A model generated the notes under the pieces. That model did not search any database, was not told the DNA's origin, and saw only the letters and a list, made by a program, of their open reading frames with translations. Shown in pieces: positions 1-6,916 of a stretch of 9,265 nucleotides of DNA; position 1 is the stretch's first letter; each line of letters begins with the position of its first letter. Position numbers and translations under genes: made by a program. Source of the DNA: an uncultured Blautia sp. (GTDB lineage: Bacteria; Bacillota; Clostridia; Lachnospirales; Lachnospiraceae); assembly GCA_934394545.1 (NCBI GenBank), contig CAKRRG010000088.1, positions 1 through 9,265 of the forward strand, read 5' to 3'.

Positions 1-2513
1 ATTGGCTGACGGTTCTTGATATTTGCTGTATTACGGCATGCACGGCCAAGAACAACAACATCCAGAACTTCTTCCATGTTTTCTTCCAGATCTTTGTTGA
101 TCCACTCTTCTTTTACTTCCGGGAAGTCGCAGAGATGGATACTCTCAGGAGCTGTTTTGTCCAGAGATCTTACAAGGTTCTGGTAAATATCCTCTGTCAT
201 GAATGGGATCATCGGAGCTGCAGCCTTGGCAACTGTTACCAGTGCTGTGTAAAGAGTCATGTAAGCATTGATCTTATCCTGCTCCATGCCCTTTGCCCAG
301 AAACGCTCACGGCAGCGTCTTACATACCAGTTACTCATCTCGTCTACAAAGCCCTGAAGTGCTCTTGCAGTCTCCGGAATCTTATAGTCGTTCAGATCTT
401 CGTCAACAGTCTTTACAAGTGTATTCAGCTTGCTGAGGAGCCATTTGTCCATAACCGGAAGCTTGTCATAGTCAAGTGTATATTTGGTCGCATCAAAGTT
501 ATCAATATTTGCATAAAGTACAAAGAATGCATAAGTATTCCACAGAGTACCCATGAATTTACGCTGACCTTCCTGAACAGCCTTGCCATGGAAACGGTTT
601 GGCAGCCATGGTGCACTGTTGATGTAGAAGTACCAGCGGATCGCATCTGCACCATAAGTCTCCAGTGCATCAAACGGATCAACTGCATTTCCCTTGGACT
701 TACTCATCTTCTGGCCATTCTCATCCTGAACATGTCCAAGAACGATAACGTTCTTATATGGAGCCTGATTAAACAGAAGAGTGGACTCAGCAAGAAGGGA
801 GTAGAACCATCCTCTTGTCTGGTCAACCGCCTCGGAAATAAAGTTTGCAGGGAACTGCTGTTTGAACAATTCCTGATTCTCAAATGGATAATGATGCTGT
901 GCAAATGGCATTGCTCCGGAATCGAACCAGCAGTCGATAACCTCCGGTACACGATGCATAGTGCCGCCGCACTCCGGACATTTCATGGTAAGCTCGTCAA
1001 TGTATGGGCGGTGAAGCTCTACGGTCTTAGCGCGCTCGTCACCTGTTTTCTCATAAAGATCCTGACGGCTTCCAACAGATTCCATATGACCGCAGCTGCA
1101 CTCCCAGATATTCAGTGGAGTTCCCCAGTAACGGTTACGGCTGATTCCCCAGTCCTGCACGTTCTCAAGCCAGTCACCGAAACGTCCTTTACCAATGCTT
1201 TCCGGAATCCAGTTAATGGTATTGTTATTGCGGATCAGGTCATCTTTCACAGCTGTCATCTTGATAAACCAGGATTCTCTTGCGTAGTAGATCAGTGGTG
1301 TATCACAACGCCAGCAGTGTGGGTAATCATGCTCAAATTTCGGAGCATCGAACAGCTTGCCTTCTTTTTCAAGATCAGCCAGTACCATTGGGTCTGCTTT
1401 CTTCACAAATACACCGGCATATGGTGTCTCAGCAGTAAGATCACCCTTACCATCTACAAACTGTACAAATGGAAGGTCATATTCACGTCCTACACGGCTG
1501 TCATCTTCACCAAATGCAGGAGCGATATGAACAATACCGGTACCATCACTCATGGTAACATAATTATCACATACGATATAATGCGCTTTCTTGCCCTTGG
1601 ATGCTACATAGTCACCTGTGCATTTAAACAGTGGCTCATATTCCTTGTATTCCAGATCTTTGCCTTTATAAGTTTCCAGAACCTCATATGCAGGCTCTTC
1701 TTCCTTTGCAAGCTTGCCAAGCACTTTGTCAAGAAGTGCTTCTGCCATGTAGTAAGTGTATCCGTCTGCTGCTTTTACTTTACAGTAAGTCTCATCCGGA
1801 TTTACACAAAGTGCAACGTTAGAAGGCAGTGTCCACGGTGTTGTGGTCCACGCCAGGAAATATGCGTCCTCTCCAACTACTTTGAAACGTGCGATCGCGG
1901 AACGCTCTTTTACTAATTTATAGCCCTGGGAAACCTCCTGGGATGAAAGCGGGGTTCCGCAGCGTGGGCAGTAAGGAACGATCTTGAAGCCTTTATATAA
2001 GAGACCTTTGTCCCAGATTTCTTTCAGTGCCCACCACTCAGACTCAATATAATTGTCCTCGTAGGTTACATATGGATGCTCCATATCTGCCCAGAAACCA
2101 ACTGTTGAGGAGAAATCCTCCCACATTCCTTTGTATTTCCAGACACTCTCTTTACACTGCTGGATGAACGGCTCCATACCGTATTCCTCGATCTGCTCTT
2201 TTCCATCCAGACCAAGCTTCTTCTCTACTTCAAGCTCTACCGGAAGGCCATGGGTATCCCATCCTGCCTTACGCGGAACCATGTAACCCTTCATTGCACG
2301 GTATCTTGGGATCATATCCTTGATAACACGTGTCAGTACATGGCCGATATGCGGCTTGCCGTTTGCAGTTGGCGGTCCGTCATAAAATGTATAAGTCGGA
2401 CCTTCTTTACGATTTTCCATACTTTTCTCAAAAATATGGTTTTCTTTCCAGAATTCTTCTACTTTCTTCTCGCGATCTACGAAGTTCAGATTCGTGTCTA
2501 CTTTCTGGTACAA
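1..2513 (-). CDS. ileS: Isoleucyl-tRNA synthetase, C-terminally cut by the window edge
   Basis: Class I aminoacyl-tRNA synthetase that charges tRNA-Ile with isoleucine in the cytoplasm. About 837 codons are present; the family is usually about 1,030-1,050 residues in Clostridia, so roughly 200 C-terminal residues lie beyond position 1. The frame is open throughout. Seen: the HIGH signature (PPTANGKPHIGH, HIGH at residues 55-58), the editing-domain motif WTTTPWTLPSN (222-232), metal-binding-type pairs CPRC (182-185) and CWRC (400-403), and KMSKS (602-606). The N-terminal block YTFYDGPPTANGKPHIGH resembles the eukaryote-like bacterial class (IleS2) more than the E. coli class. The start is TTG at 2513, 8 nt after a perfect AAGGAGG; it gives an N-terminus (L/M-YQKVDTNLNF) of the expected family form, whereas the first in-frame ATG, near 2420, would delete conserved sequence. 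Expression is controlled by the T-box leader upstream. Confidence 0.97.
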   Translation of the reverse strand, partial: MYQKVDTNLNFVDREKKVEEFWKENHIFEKSMENRKEGPTYTFYDGPPTANGKPHIGHVLTRVIKDMIPRYRAMKGYMVPRKAGWDTHGLPVELEVEKKLGLDGKEQIEEYGMEPFIQQCKESVWKYKGMWEDFSSTVGFWADMEHPYVTYEDNYIESEWWALKEIWDKGLLYKGFKIVPYCPRCGTPLSSQEVSQGYKLVKERSAIARFKVVGEDAYFLAWTTTPWTLPSNVALCVNPDETYCKVKAADGYTYYMAEALLDKVLGKLAKEEEPAYEVLETYKGKDLEYKEYEPLFKCTGDYVASKGKKAHYIVCDNYVTMSDGTGIVHIAPAFGEDDSRVGREYDLPFVQFVDGKGDLTAETPYAGVFVKKADPMVLADLEKEGKLFDAPKFEHDYPHCWRCDTPLIYYARESWFIKMTAVKDDLIRNNNTINWIPESIGKGRFGDWLENVQDWGISRNRYWGTPLNIWECSCGHMESVGSRQDLYEKTGDERAKTVELHRPYIDELTMKCPECGGTMHRVPEVIDCWFDSGAMPFAQHHYPFENQELFKQQFPANFISEAVDQTRGWFYSLLAESTLLFNQAPYKNVIVLGHVQDENGQKMSKSKGNAVDPFDALETYGADAIRWYFYINSAPWLPNRFHGKAVQEGQRKFMGTLWNTYAFFVLYANIDNFDATKYTLDYDKLPVMDKWLLSKLNTLVKTVDEDLNDYKIPETARALQGFVDEMSNWYVRRCRERFWAKGMEQDKINAYMTLYTALVTVAKAAAPMIPFMTEDIYQNLVRSLDKTAPESIHLCDFPEVKEEWINKDLEENMEEVLDVVVLGRACRNTANIKNRQP

Positions 2514-2521
2514 AGCTTTTT

Positions 2522-2528
2522 CCTCCTT
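2522..2528 (-). promoter_or_regulatory. Ribosome binding site that fixes the TTG start of ileS
   Basis: AAGGAGG on the minus strand lies 8 nt before TTG (2513-2511). No ATG or GTG is suitably placed, so this consensus Shine-Dalgarno sequence decides the non-ATG start. Confidence 0.85.
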
Positions 2529-2599
2529 CAAAATTATCAGTCGATTGCTGTGAAAATCCCAGAATTCGTACAGAATGTCTGTGGAATTTCCCATTGCAT

Positions 2600-2634
2600 A
2601 AAAAAAGCCCTCATCCTGCAAAAGGACGAAAGCT
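2600..2634 (-). terminator. T-box intrinsic terminator
   Basis: Read on the minus strand, AGCTTTCGTCCT (2634-2623) pairs with AGGATGAGGGCT (2617-2606) over 12 bp (three G-U pairs) around a 5-nt loop, followed by seven T. This is the OFF state of the T-box; its 5' arm is shared with the antiterminator. Confidence 0.93.
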
Positions 2635-2888
2635 GTCAGCACTCGTTATACCACCTGTTACATTGTACGGGCTTACAACTGTAGCCGATACATGCTCCCT
2701 GTAACGGGGGAATTCCGTTATCTCCTACTTGTCCCTTCAGAGATAAAACTCCGGAGTGATCTTCGGCTGAATCTACTTGTGTCGGGCTTACACCATCCCC
2801 GCCTCGCTGAAAAGATCCGGGAATGCTTCTCCCCATGTAATCTCAAACGTTCAAAATCAGCTTACTGTCTCCATCGCAGTCTTTAACT
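2600..2888 (-). promoter_or_regulatory. T-box riboswitch (isoleucine) in the ileS leader
   Basis: The leader RNA senses uncharged tRNA-Ile and lets transcription read through into ileS. The Stem I base pairs GGAG (2869-2872) with CTCC (2753-2756). The specifier loop has AGTAA (2862-2866) facing CGAAGATCA, whose AUC codon (2758-2760) reads isoleucine, and is capped by GCTGA (2857-2861) paired with TCAGC (2766-2770). The T-box sequence (2642-2658) reads ACAGGTGGTATAACGAG; its UGGU (2650-2653) is complementary to an ACCA tRNA 3' end. The antiterminator forms by pairing AGG with CCT and ACGAG with the CTTTCGT region, which is also the 5' arm of the terminator, so the two structures exclude each other. 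Exact limits of the upper part of Stem I and of Stems II/III were not resolved by eye. Confidence 0.93.
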
Positions 2889-2905
2889 ATTCTGTTTTCC
2901 TATCT

Positions 2906-2935
2906 ATTATAAGGGTCTGAATTTCTATATGTCAA
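2906..2935 (-). promoter_or_regulatory. SigA-type promoter of the ileS leader
   Basis: Perfect TTGACA (2930-2935) and perfect TATAAT (2906-2911) are separated by 18 nt. Transcription should start near 2899, giving a leader of about 385 nt that contains the whole T-box. Confidence 0.9.
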
Positions 2936-3030
2936 GTGTTTTTCCGCCGAAAAAGCAGGGAGAATACATGTAAATCTGCTGGATTTGTCGATTTTCCCAG
3001 ATGGCAGGAACAATTCACACTCTTTTAATA

Positions 3031-3057
3031 TTTTCATACAGGGAAAAGTGGTATAAT
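3031..3057 (+). promoter_or_regulatory. Probable extended -10 promoter of the carboxypeptidase gene
   Basis: TGGTATAAT (3049-3057) is a consensus -10 with the TGN extension. The best -35 match is TTTTCA (3031-3036) at only 15 nt, so recognition probably depends on the extended -10. Predicted start near 3064, leaving a 5' UTR of about 97 nt. It faces away from the ileS promoter. The stretch 2936-3030 between the two promoters shows nothing recognisable. Confidence 0.65.
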
Positions 3058-3063
3058 GAAGTA

Positions 3064-3090
3064 ATATTTCAAGGCGCAGCATTGAAATAT
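3064..3090 (+). repeat. Perfect 9-bp inverted repeat at the transcription start
   Basis: ATATTTCAA (3064-3072) and TTGAAATAT (3082-3090) are exact inverted copies separated by 9 nt (GGCGCAGCA). It begins where transcription of the carboxypeptidase gene should start, so it could be a 5'-terminal stabilising hairpin or a protein operator. No T-run follows, so it is not a terminator. Confidence 0.6.
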
Positions 3091-3106
3091 CACGCTATGC
3101 AAACGT

Positions 3107-3129
3107 AACTGCAAGCGGAGTTTGCGGTT
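3107..3129 (+). repeat. Second hairpin in the carboxypeptidase 5' UTR
   Basis: AACTGCAA (3107-3114) can pair with TTGCGGTT (3122-3129) over 8 bp with one G-U pair and a 7-nt loop. An alternative pairing joins GCAAAC (3099-3104) with GTTTGC (3120-3125). The two exclude each other, which is compatible with a switching leader but does not prove one. Confidence 0.4.
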
Positions 3130-3160
3130 CTATACACATTTATTTTAGAAAGGATTTTAT

Positions 3161-4429
3161 ATGAGCAGAAGAAATCTTCATATGAAAATAAAGCGGATTT
3201 TCTGCGGCGTTCTTGCAGTAGGAATGCTGCTTGGGCAGACCGGTACGATCTGGGCAGAAGCCACAGATACGACAACCAGTGATGCAGCTACCGGCACCCC
3301 TACTCCTACTCCGGATCCCCATACAGAATATTATGCACAGGCAGCTGACACGGATTCTATTGAAGGGTGGCCCGAAGGTCCCAGAATTGAAGCTCAGTCA
3401 GCAGTTCTCATGGATTTAAATACCGAAGCCATCCTGTATTCCAAGAATGCCAATACCAAGCTTTACCCAGCCAGTATTACCAAGCTTCTCACCTGCCTTC
3501 TTGGCTGCGAGCATCTGGATGTAAATGCAGAGGTTACCTTATCCCAGCAGGCAGCATACGGTATTGAGGCCGGAAGTTCCACCATTTACGGTGATGCCGG
3601 AGAGGTTTTTACAGTTGAGCAATGTCTCATGGCACTGATGCTGGAATCAGCTAACGAAATGGCACTTGCCATAGGCGAAGAGGTTTCCGGTTCTGTAAAA
3701 AAATTCGTTGAACTGATGAATACCAGAGCAGGACAGCTTGGCTGCAAGAATTCCCATTTTAACAACCCTAACGGTCTTCCGGATGAGACACATGTAACTA
3801 CAGCCGCTGATATGGCGAAGATTGCCAAGGCTGCATGGCAGAATCCTCTTTGCAGGAAATTTTTCACCACAGATTTATATAACATTCCACCAACTAATAT
3901 TTTCAAAGAAACCCGTTACCTTTTGAATCATCACAAGATGATGGAAGGCAGAGATTACGCTTATGATGGAGTTCTTGGAGGTAAAACAGGCTACACAGAT
4001 GCAGCCGGTTCTACTCTTATCACCTACGCCAAGCGTGGAAATATGACCCTGGTTGCAGTTGTCATGAATTCCGTAAACGGTGCATGGTCTGACACCAAGA
4101 GCCTTCTGGACTATGGTTTTGATAATTTCCAGTGTAAAAAGGTGAAAGTCAGCAAGAATCCGGTTCCCAAGAAGAACCTTCCCAGTGAGCAATATCTGCT
4201 GAATAACTGTGGAAATACCTATCCCTTCTACTATACAAAGAATGTTTATGTTACCGTTCCAACCGGAACAGACCTTAGCACGCTGACTAAGAAACAGGCA
4301 ATTCTTTCTAATGCAGTGGGCCCACTGAGGTTAAAGAGTAAATATTATTTTAACGGACAGATGGTCGGTTGGGGAATGCAGTATGAACGGTCAATTATGA
4401 CAGGTCTGCTGACTGTACCGACAGCATAA
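3161..4429 (+). CDS. Exported D-alanyl-D-alanine carboxypeptidase (PBP5/DacF-like, peptidase S11)
   Basis: Serine DD-carboxypeptidase that removes the terminal D-Ala of peptidoglycan pentapeptides outside the membrane, limiting cross-linking. All three active-site motifs are present and correctly ordered: SxxK as S105-I-T-K108, SxN as S163-A-N165, and KTG at 275-277 in GGKTGYTDAAGS. The N-terminus is a signal peptide (basic start, hydrophobic run about 13-25, AxA-like site around 32-34), followed by a Thr/Pro-rich linker (about 36-54). The catalytic domain covers about 72-320 and a C-terminal extension about 323-422. No C-terminal amphipathic anchor is obvious, so attachment to the membrane is uncertain. 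The start at 3161 is supported by AGAAAGGA 6 nt upstream; an in-frame ATG at 3182 lacks a ribosome binding site. It is a single-gene unit between a divergent promoter and a convergent terminator. Several paralogues are usual in Clostridia, so no symbol is given. Confidence 0.95.
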   Translation: MSRRNLHMKIKRIFCGVLAVGMLLGQTGTIWAEATDTTTSDAATGTPTPTPDPHTEYYAQAADTDSIEGWPEGPRIEAQSAVLMDLNTEAILYSKNANTKLYPASITKLLTCLLGCEHLDVNAEVTLSQQAAYGIEAGSSTIYGDAGEVFTVEQCLMALMLESANEMALAIGEEVSGSVKKFVELMNTRAGQLGCKNSHFNNPNGLPDETHVTTAADMAKIAKAAWQNPLCRKFFTTDLYNIPPTNIFKETRYLLNHHKMMEGRDYAYDGVLGGKTGYTDAAGSTLITYAKRGNMTLVAVVMNSVNGAWSDTKSLLDYGFDNFQCKKVKVSKNPVPKKNLPSEQYLLNNCGNTYPFYYTKNVYVTVPTGTDLSTLTKKQAILSNAVGPLRLKSKYYFNGQMVGWGMQYERSIMTGLLTVPTA

Positions 4430-4443
4430 AATCCCATATATTA

Positions 4444-4486
4444 AGGGCTAAGACAGAGAGTCCACGATTCTCTCCATCTTAGCCCT
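4444..4486. terminator. Bidirectional terminator between convergent genes
   Basis: AGGGCTAAGA (4444-4453) and TCTTAGCCCT (4477-4486) form a perfect 10-bp stem. GAGAG and CTCTC pair inside it above a small internal loop. The plus-strand tail is TATTATTTTA and the minus-strand tail is T/A-rich (TTAATATATGGGATTTT), neither being a pure T-run. Its position between the stop codons of two converging genes (4429 and 4505) argues that it serves both. Confidence 0.85.
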
Positions 4487-4504
4487 GTATTATTTTACTA
4501 CAGC

Positions 4505-5788
4505 TTATCTATTATACCAGAATCTCAAACATTTTACCTTAATATTTGATGGATTTGATATCAATTTTCCTATATCAAGATTCATCGTCTTGGTTTTCCC
4601 CGGTTTTATGTTGACCTTAAATGTTTTGGTCCTGGTCATTTCTTCGTTAATGGTCATAGTAAAATGAAGCTTCACTTTGGTAATGGTAGTTTTAGACTTG
4701 TTTGTAAATTTAGTCTTATAATAGGTCTTACCTGTGTCAGGATAATATTTGTAGCCGATCACTTTAACCTGTAACTGCTTCAGCTTGGGCTTTGGTGCCT
4801 GCTTTTTATTTACAATTACAGTTATAACTCTTCGCTTGCCATTTACCAGCGCGCTTACTTTCGCAGTGCCTGGCTTCTTTGCTATAATAAAACCACCAGT
4901 TGCATCAACAATCTTCTTATTGCTGGACTTTACCTTCTTGATTTTAATACTTCCGCCACCGGTTTTAAATACATAATTGGAAAACATTGTGGTATCGCCC
5001 ACCCTAAGAGAAATCGAACTAGAAACAGTTATGATGGTTTTGTGCACTGTAAACGAAACTTTTTCAGTCTGTTTTCCATAATTGAAAACAAAATCAGTGG
5101 AACCTGCTTTCAGGAAATAAACACTTACCTCCAAGCTGTCATTGGAGCTTGGGGTAATACCTGTAATCTTTGCTACCGATGGATCTGAAATACTTACAGA
5201 ATATTTGGAGGGATCCTTGTTGGAATCAAAAACATAAGGATCGTCCACGGTTACCAGAAACATTCCTGTAGTTTTATCATAATTGGTTTCCGGCGGATAG
5301 ATTTTGATATCTGCATTTTTACGGTTTTCCCGGACATTTACCGTAATATTAAAATCCACATACTGTTCCGGAACATAGCCATCATAAATCAGCCCTATTT
5401 CCAAAAATTCCAGTTTTCCCGACTCACTAAAGGACTCTGAACCCTGTGCAATATTATTTCCAGCAGGATACAGATAGGTGCTGTTATCATCCAGCCATAA
5501 GCTTACCCAATGCAGAGACAGATCATCCCTTGAAAAGGTTATGGTCGCATCTACCTGATAGTCCATTGCTTCCCCGGATGGAATCTGGTAGCCGATATAA
5601 TACTTAAATTTATTTTCGCTTTGCAAATCCAGGGTTCCGCTTCCGCTAAGCTTAAATCCGTCCTGGGTAATTTCCTTCGTAATTGCTGCCTGTACCCGCT
5701 TCGGCCCGAAACAAGCCATCAGAAGTATTGCAAAAACAAATGTGAAAATATATTTGCCCCATCTGGCAGTACTCTTTTTCTGAATCAT
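4505..5788 (-). CDS. Secreted Ig-like (BIG2-type) domain protein of unknown function
   Basis: I do not recognise a specific function. The 427-residue product starts with a signal peptide: basic residues, a hydrophobic run (about 13-26), and VQA-A as a likely signal peptidase I site after residue 34. LMAC (23-26) is a poor lipobox, so a lipoprotein is possible but less likely. The mature chain is beta-rich throughout: an N-terminal module (about 36-153), an Ig-like stretch (about 158-250), a BIG2-like domain (about 251-328, with the typical VKSSNKKIVDATGG... AKKPGTAKVSALVNGK pattern), and a Lys-rich C-terminal beta module (about 336-427). There is no LPXTG motif, transmembrane tail or catalytic signature, so an adhesive or wall-binding role is inference. 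The start is well supported by AAGGAGG (5797-5803) 8 nt before ATG. It follows the exonuclease gene by 99 nt with no clear terminator between them. A TATAAT at 5808-5813 is too close to the ribosome binding site to be a normal promoter. Confidence 0.85.
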   Translation of the reverse strand: MIQKKSTARWGKYIFTFVFAILLMACFGPKRVQAAITKEITQDGFKLSGSGTLDLQSENKFKYYIGYQIPSGEAMDYQVDATITFSRDDLSLHWVSLWLDDNSTYLYPAGNNIAQGSESFSESGKLEFLEIGLIYDGYVPEQYVDFNITVNVRENRKNADIKIYPPETNYDKTTGMFLVTVDDPYVFDSNKDPSKYSVSISDPSVAKITGITPSSNDSLEVSVYFLKAGSTDFVFNYGKQTEKVSFTVHKTIITVSSSISLRVGDTTMFSNYVFKTGGGSIKIKKVKSSNKKIVDATGGFIIAKKPGTAKVSALVNGKRRVITVIVNKKQAPKPKLKQLQVKVIGYKYYPDTGKTYYKTKFTNKSKTTITKVKLHFTMTINEEMTRTKTFKVNIKPGKTKTMNLDIGKLISNPSNIKVKCLRFWYNR

Positions 5789-5887
5789 AAAAATCCCCTC
5801 CTTTTTTATTATACGCTGGTTATGGTATCTCTTATAATCAGTGTATATGTCCGGAGAGGATTTTTCTATTAACCAATTGTTAGTTCT

Positions 5888-6838
5888 TTAGGATTCTTCT
5901 TTTTTTACCCGTTTTTTCGCCCGGTGAGCCTCGCGCTTCTGCCGGATTTCATCAGCTTCTTCTGATGTAATGTTCGCAAGCTTCTTAATCACATAGTACC
6001 TATTATCCTCTGTCCGGCGGATCCGGATTTTGCCCATAACAAAGCCATGTTCCTGGCAGAGGCTTACGCTGTAATATACCTTGGAATTGTTCATAAACCA
6101 GCGGATCTTCCGCTTGGCAGGATTGTGACACAAGGGGCATTTCGTACTTGTCACTTCCCGGTCTTTCATAGCTTTTTCACGGGAATAAAATTCGCGGGAT
6201 ACATATTTATCATATGTGGGATACGAAATATGGATTTCTTCTTTTTTACTCTTGGGATTCTGATACACATCCAGAGAAGAATTGGGAAAAATATATGCAT
6301 CTTCAATTTTCTGCAACACACATGCCGTATAATATGCATCTCCCAGCGCCCGATGGAAATCCATTTTCTTTTCCACGCCCATTTTATCTGCTGCAAATTC
6401 CAGAGCTCTTCGTTCGCCGTTTTCCTCATAGCGGATGGCAAATAATTTCTGCACATCATAGTAAGTCACAGGCCCCGGAATCAGAGAAAGCTTATCATAA
6501 TATTTCATGTTTCGCTGCAATTCCATTACATCCTGATTTCCCCATGTAAAGAAATAATATTCTTCGCCACACCATTCTATAAATTCTGTCACTGCTTGAG
6601 GAAAAACAGTTCCATTCTGCAGATCCTTGTAATTCATATGAATCACTTCATGGATACTGTCATGAATCCAGTTGTACACCTGGGGTTTGATCAGGCGCTG
6701 AAAGCTGTCCACGATTTCTTTCTTTTCATTCAGTTTTACTGCGCCGATTTCTATGATTTCGAAAGGCAGACGACTGTTGGACCATCTTTTTCCTCCCGGA
6801 CTCTGATTCCATTCCAGGTCAAATACAATGTAGTTCAT
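5888..6838 (-). CDS. DEDDh-family 3'-5' exonuclease with a Cys/His C-terminal tail
   Basis: Probable metal-dependent 3'-5' exonuclease of the DnaQ/ERI-1/KapD-like group, acting on RNA or DNA in the cytoplasm; the substrate cannot be told from sequence. Counting from the chosen start (MNYIVFDLEWN), catalytic residues are D7 and E9 (Exo I, FDLEW), D103 (Exo II, WGNQD) and H162/D167 (Exo III, HRALGDA), a complete DEDDh set. After the ~190-residue nuclease domain comes a tail with CPLC (234-237) and CQEH (261-264), a possible zinc ribbon, and then a basic, Lys/Arg-rich end (about 296-314) suited to nucleic-acid binding. The start at 6838 is chosen over the in-frame ATG at 6892 because AGAAGGAAG lies 6 nt upstream and because the promoter at 6878-6906 would start transcription downstream of 6892. 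The product is 316 residues. It follows the HAD-VanW gene on the same strand. Confidence 0.88.
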   Translation of the reverse strand: MNYIVFDLEWNQSPGGKRWSNSRLPFEIIEIGAVKLNEKKEIVDSFQRLIKPQVYNWIHDSIHEVIHMNYKDLQNGTVFPQAVTEFIEWCGEEYYFFTWGNQDVMELQRNMKYYDKLSLIPGPVTYYDVQKLFAIRYEENGERRALEFAADKMGVEKKMDFHRALGDAYYTACVLQKIEDAYIFPNSSLDVYQNPKSKKEEIHISYPTYDKYVSREFYSREKAMKDREVTSTKCPLCHNPAKRKIRWFMNNSKVYYSVSLCQEHGFVMGKIRIRRTEDNRYYVIKKLANITSEEADEIRQKREAHRAKKRVKKEES

Positions 6839-6877
6839 GATTAACTTCCTTCTTCTATAGTTGCCAAATTCCAGACA

Positions 6878-6906
6878 AGTATAACAGACCATGGAAATGA
6901 TGTAAA
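6878..6906 (-). promoter_or_regulatory. Promoter of the exonuclease gene
   Basis: TTTACA (6901-6906), a 17-nt spacer and TATACT (6878-6883) with a TGT extension in front form a near-consensus extended -10 promoter. Expected start near 6871, about 33 nt before the ATG at 6838. It lies between the stop of the HAD-VanW gene (6917) and the exonuclease start, so the exonuclease need not depend on the upstream operon. Confidence 0.75.
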
Positions 6907-6916
6907 GAACCAGCTT

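Noticed and set aside
135..1916. Long plus-strand open frame (593 codons) across ileS
   Set aside because: It is antisense to an unmistakable ileS frame with HIGH and KMSKS motifs. The translation is Cys-rich with no recognisable domain, and no ribosome binding site or promoter precedes it.
2250..2886. Several plus-strand and minus-strand short frames over the ileS start and leader
   Set aside because: They overlap the T-box stems and the ileS N-terminus, and have no family resemblance or ribosome binding sites.
5866..5882. Imperfect palindrome around ACAATTGGTT as a terminator of the exonuclease gene
   Set aside because: The stem is short and AT-rich, with only a few pairs and no T-run after it on the minus strand.
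6839..6892. Upstream ATG adding 18 residues to the exonuclease
   Set aside because: The extension (MVCYTCLEFG...) is unlike the family, lacks a ribosome binding site, and lies upstream of the predicted transcription start near 6871.
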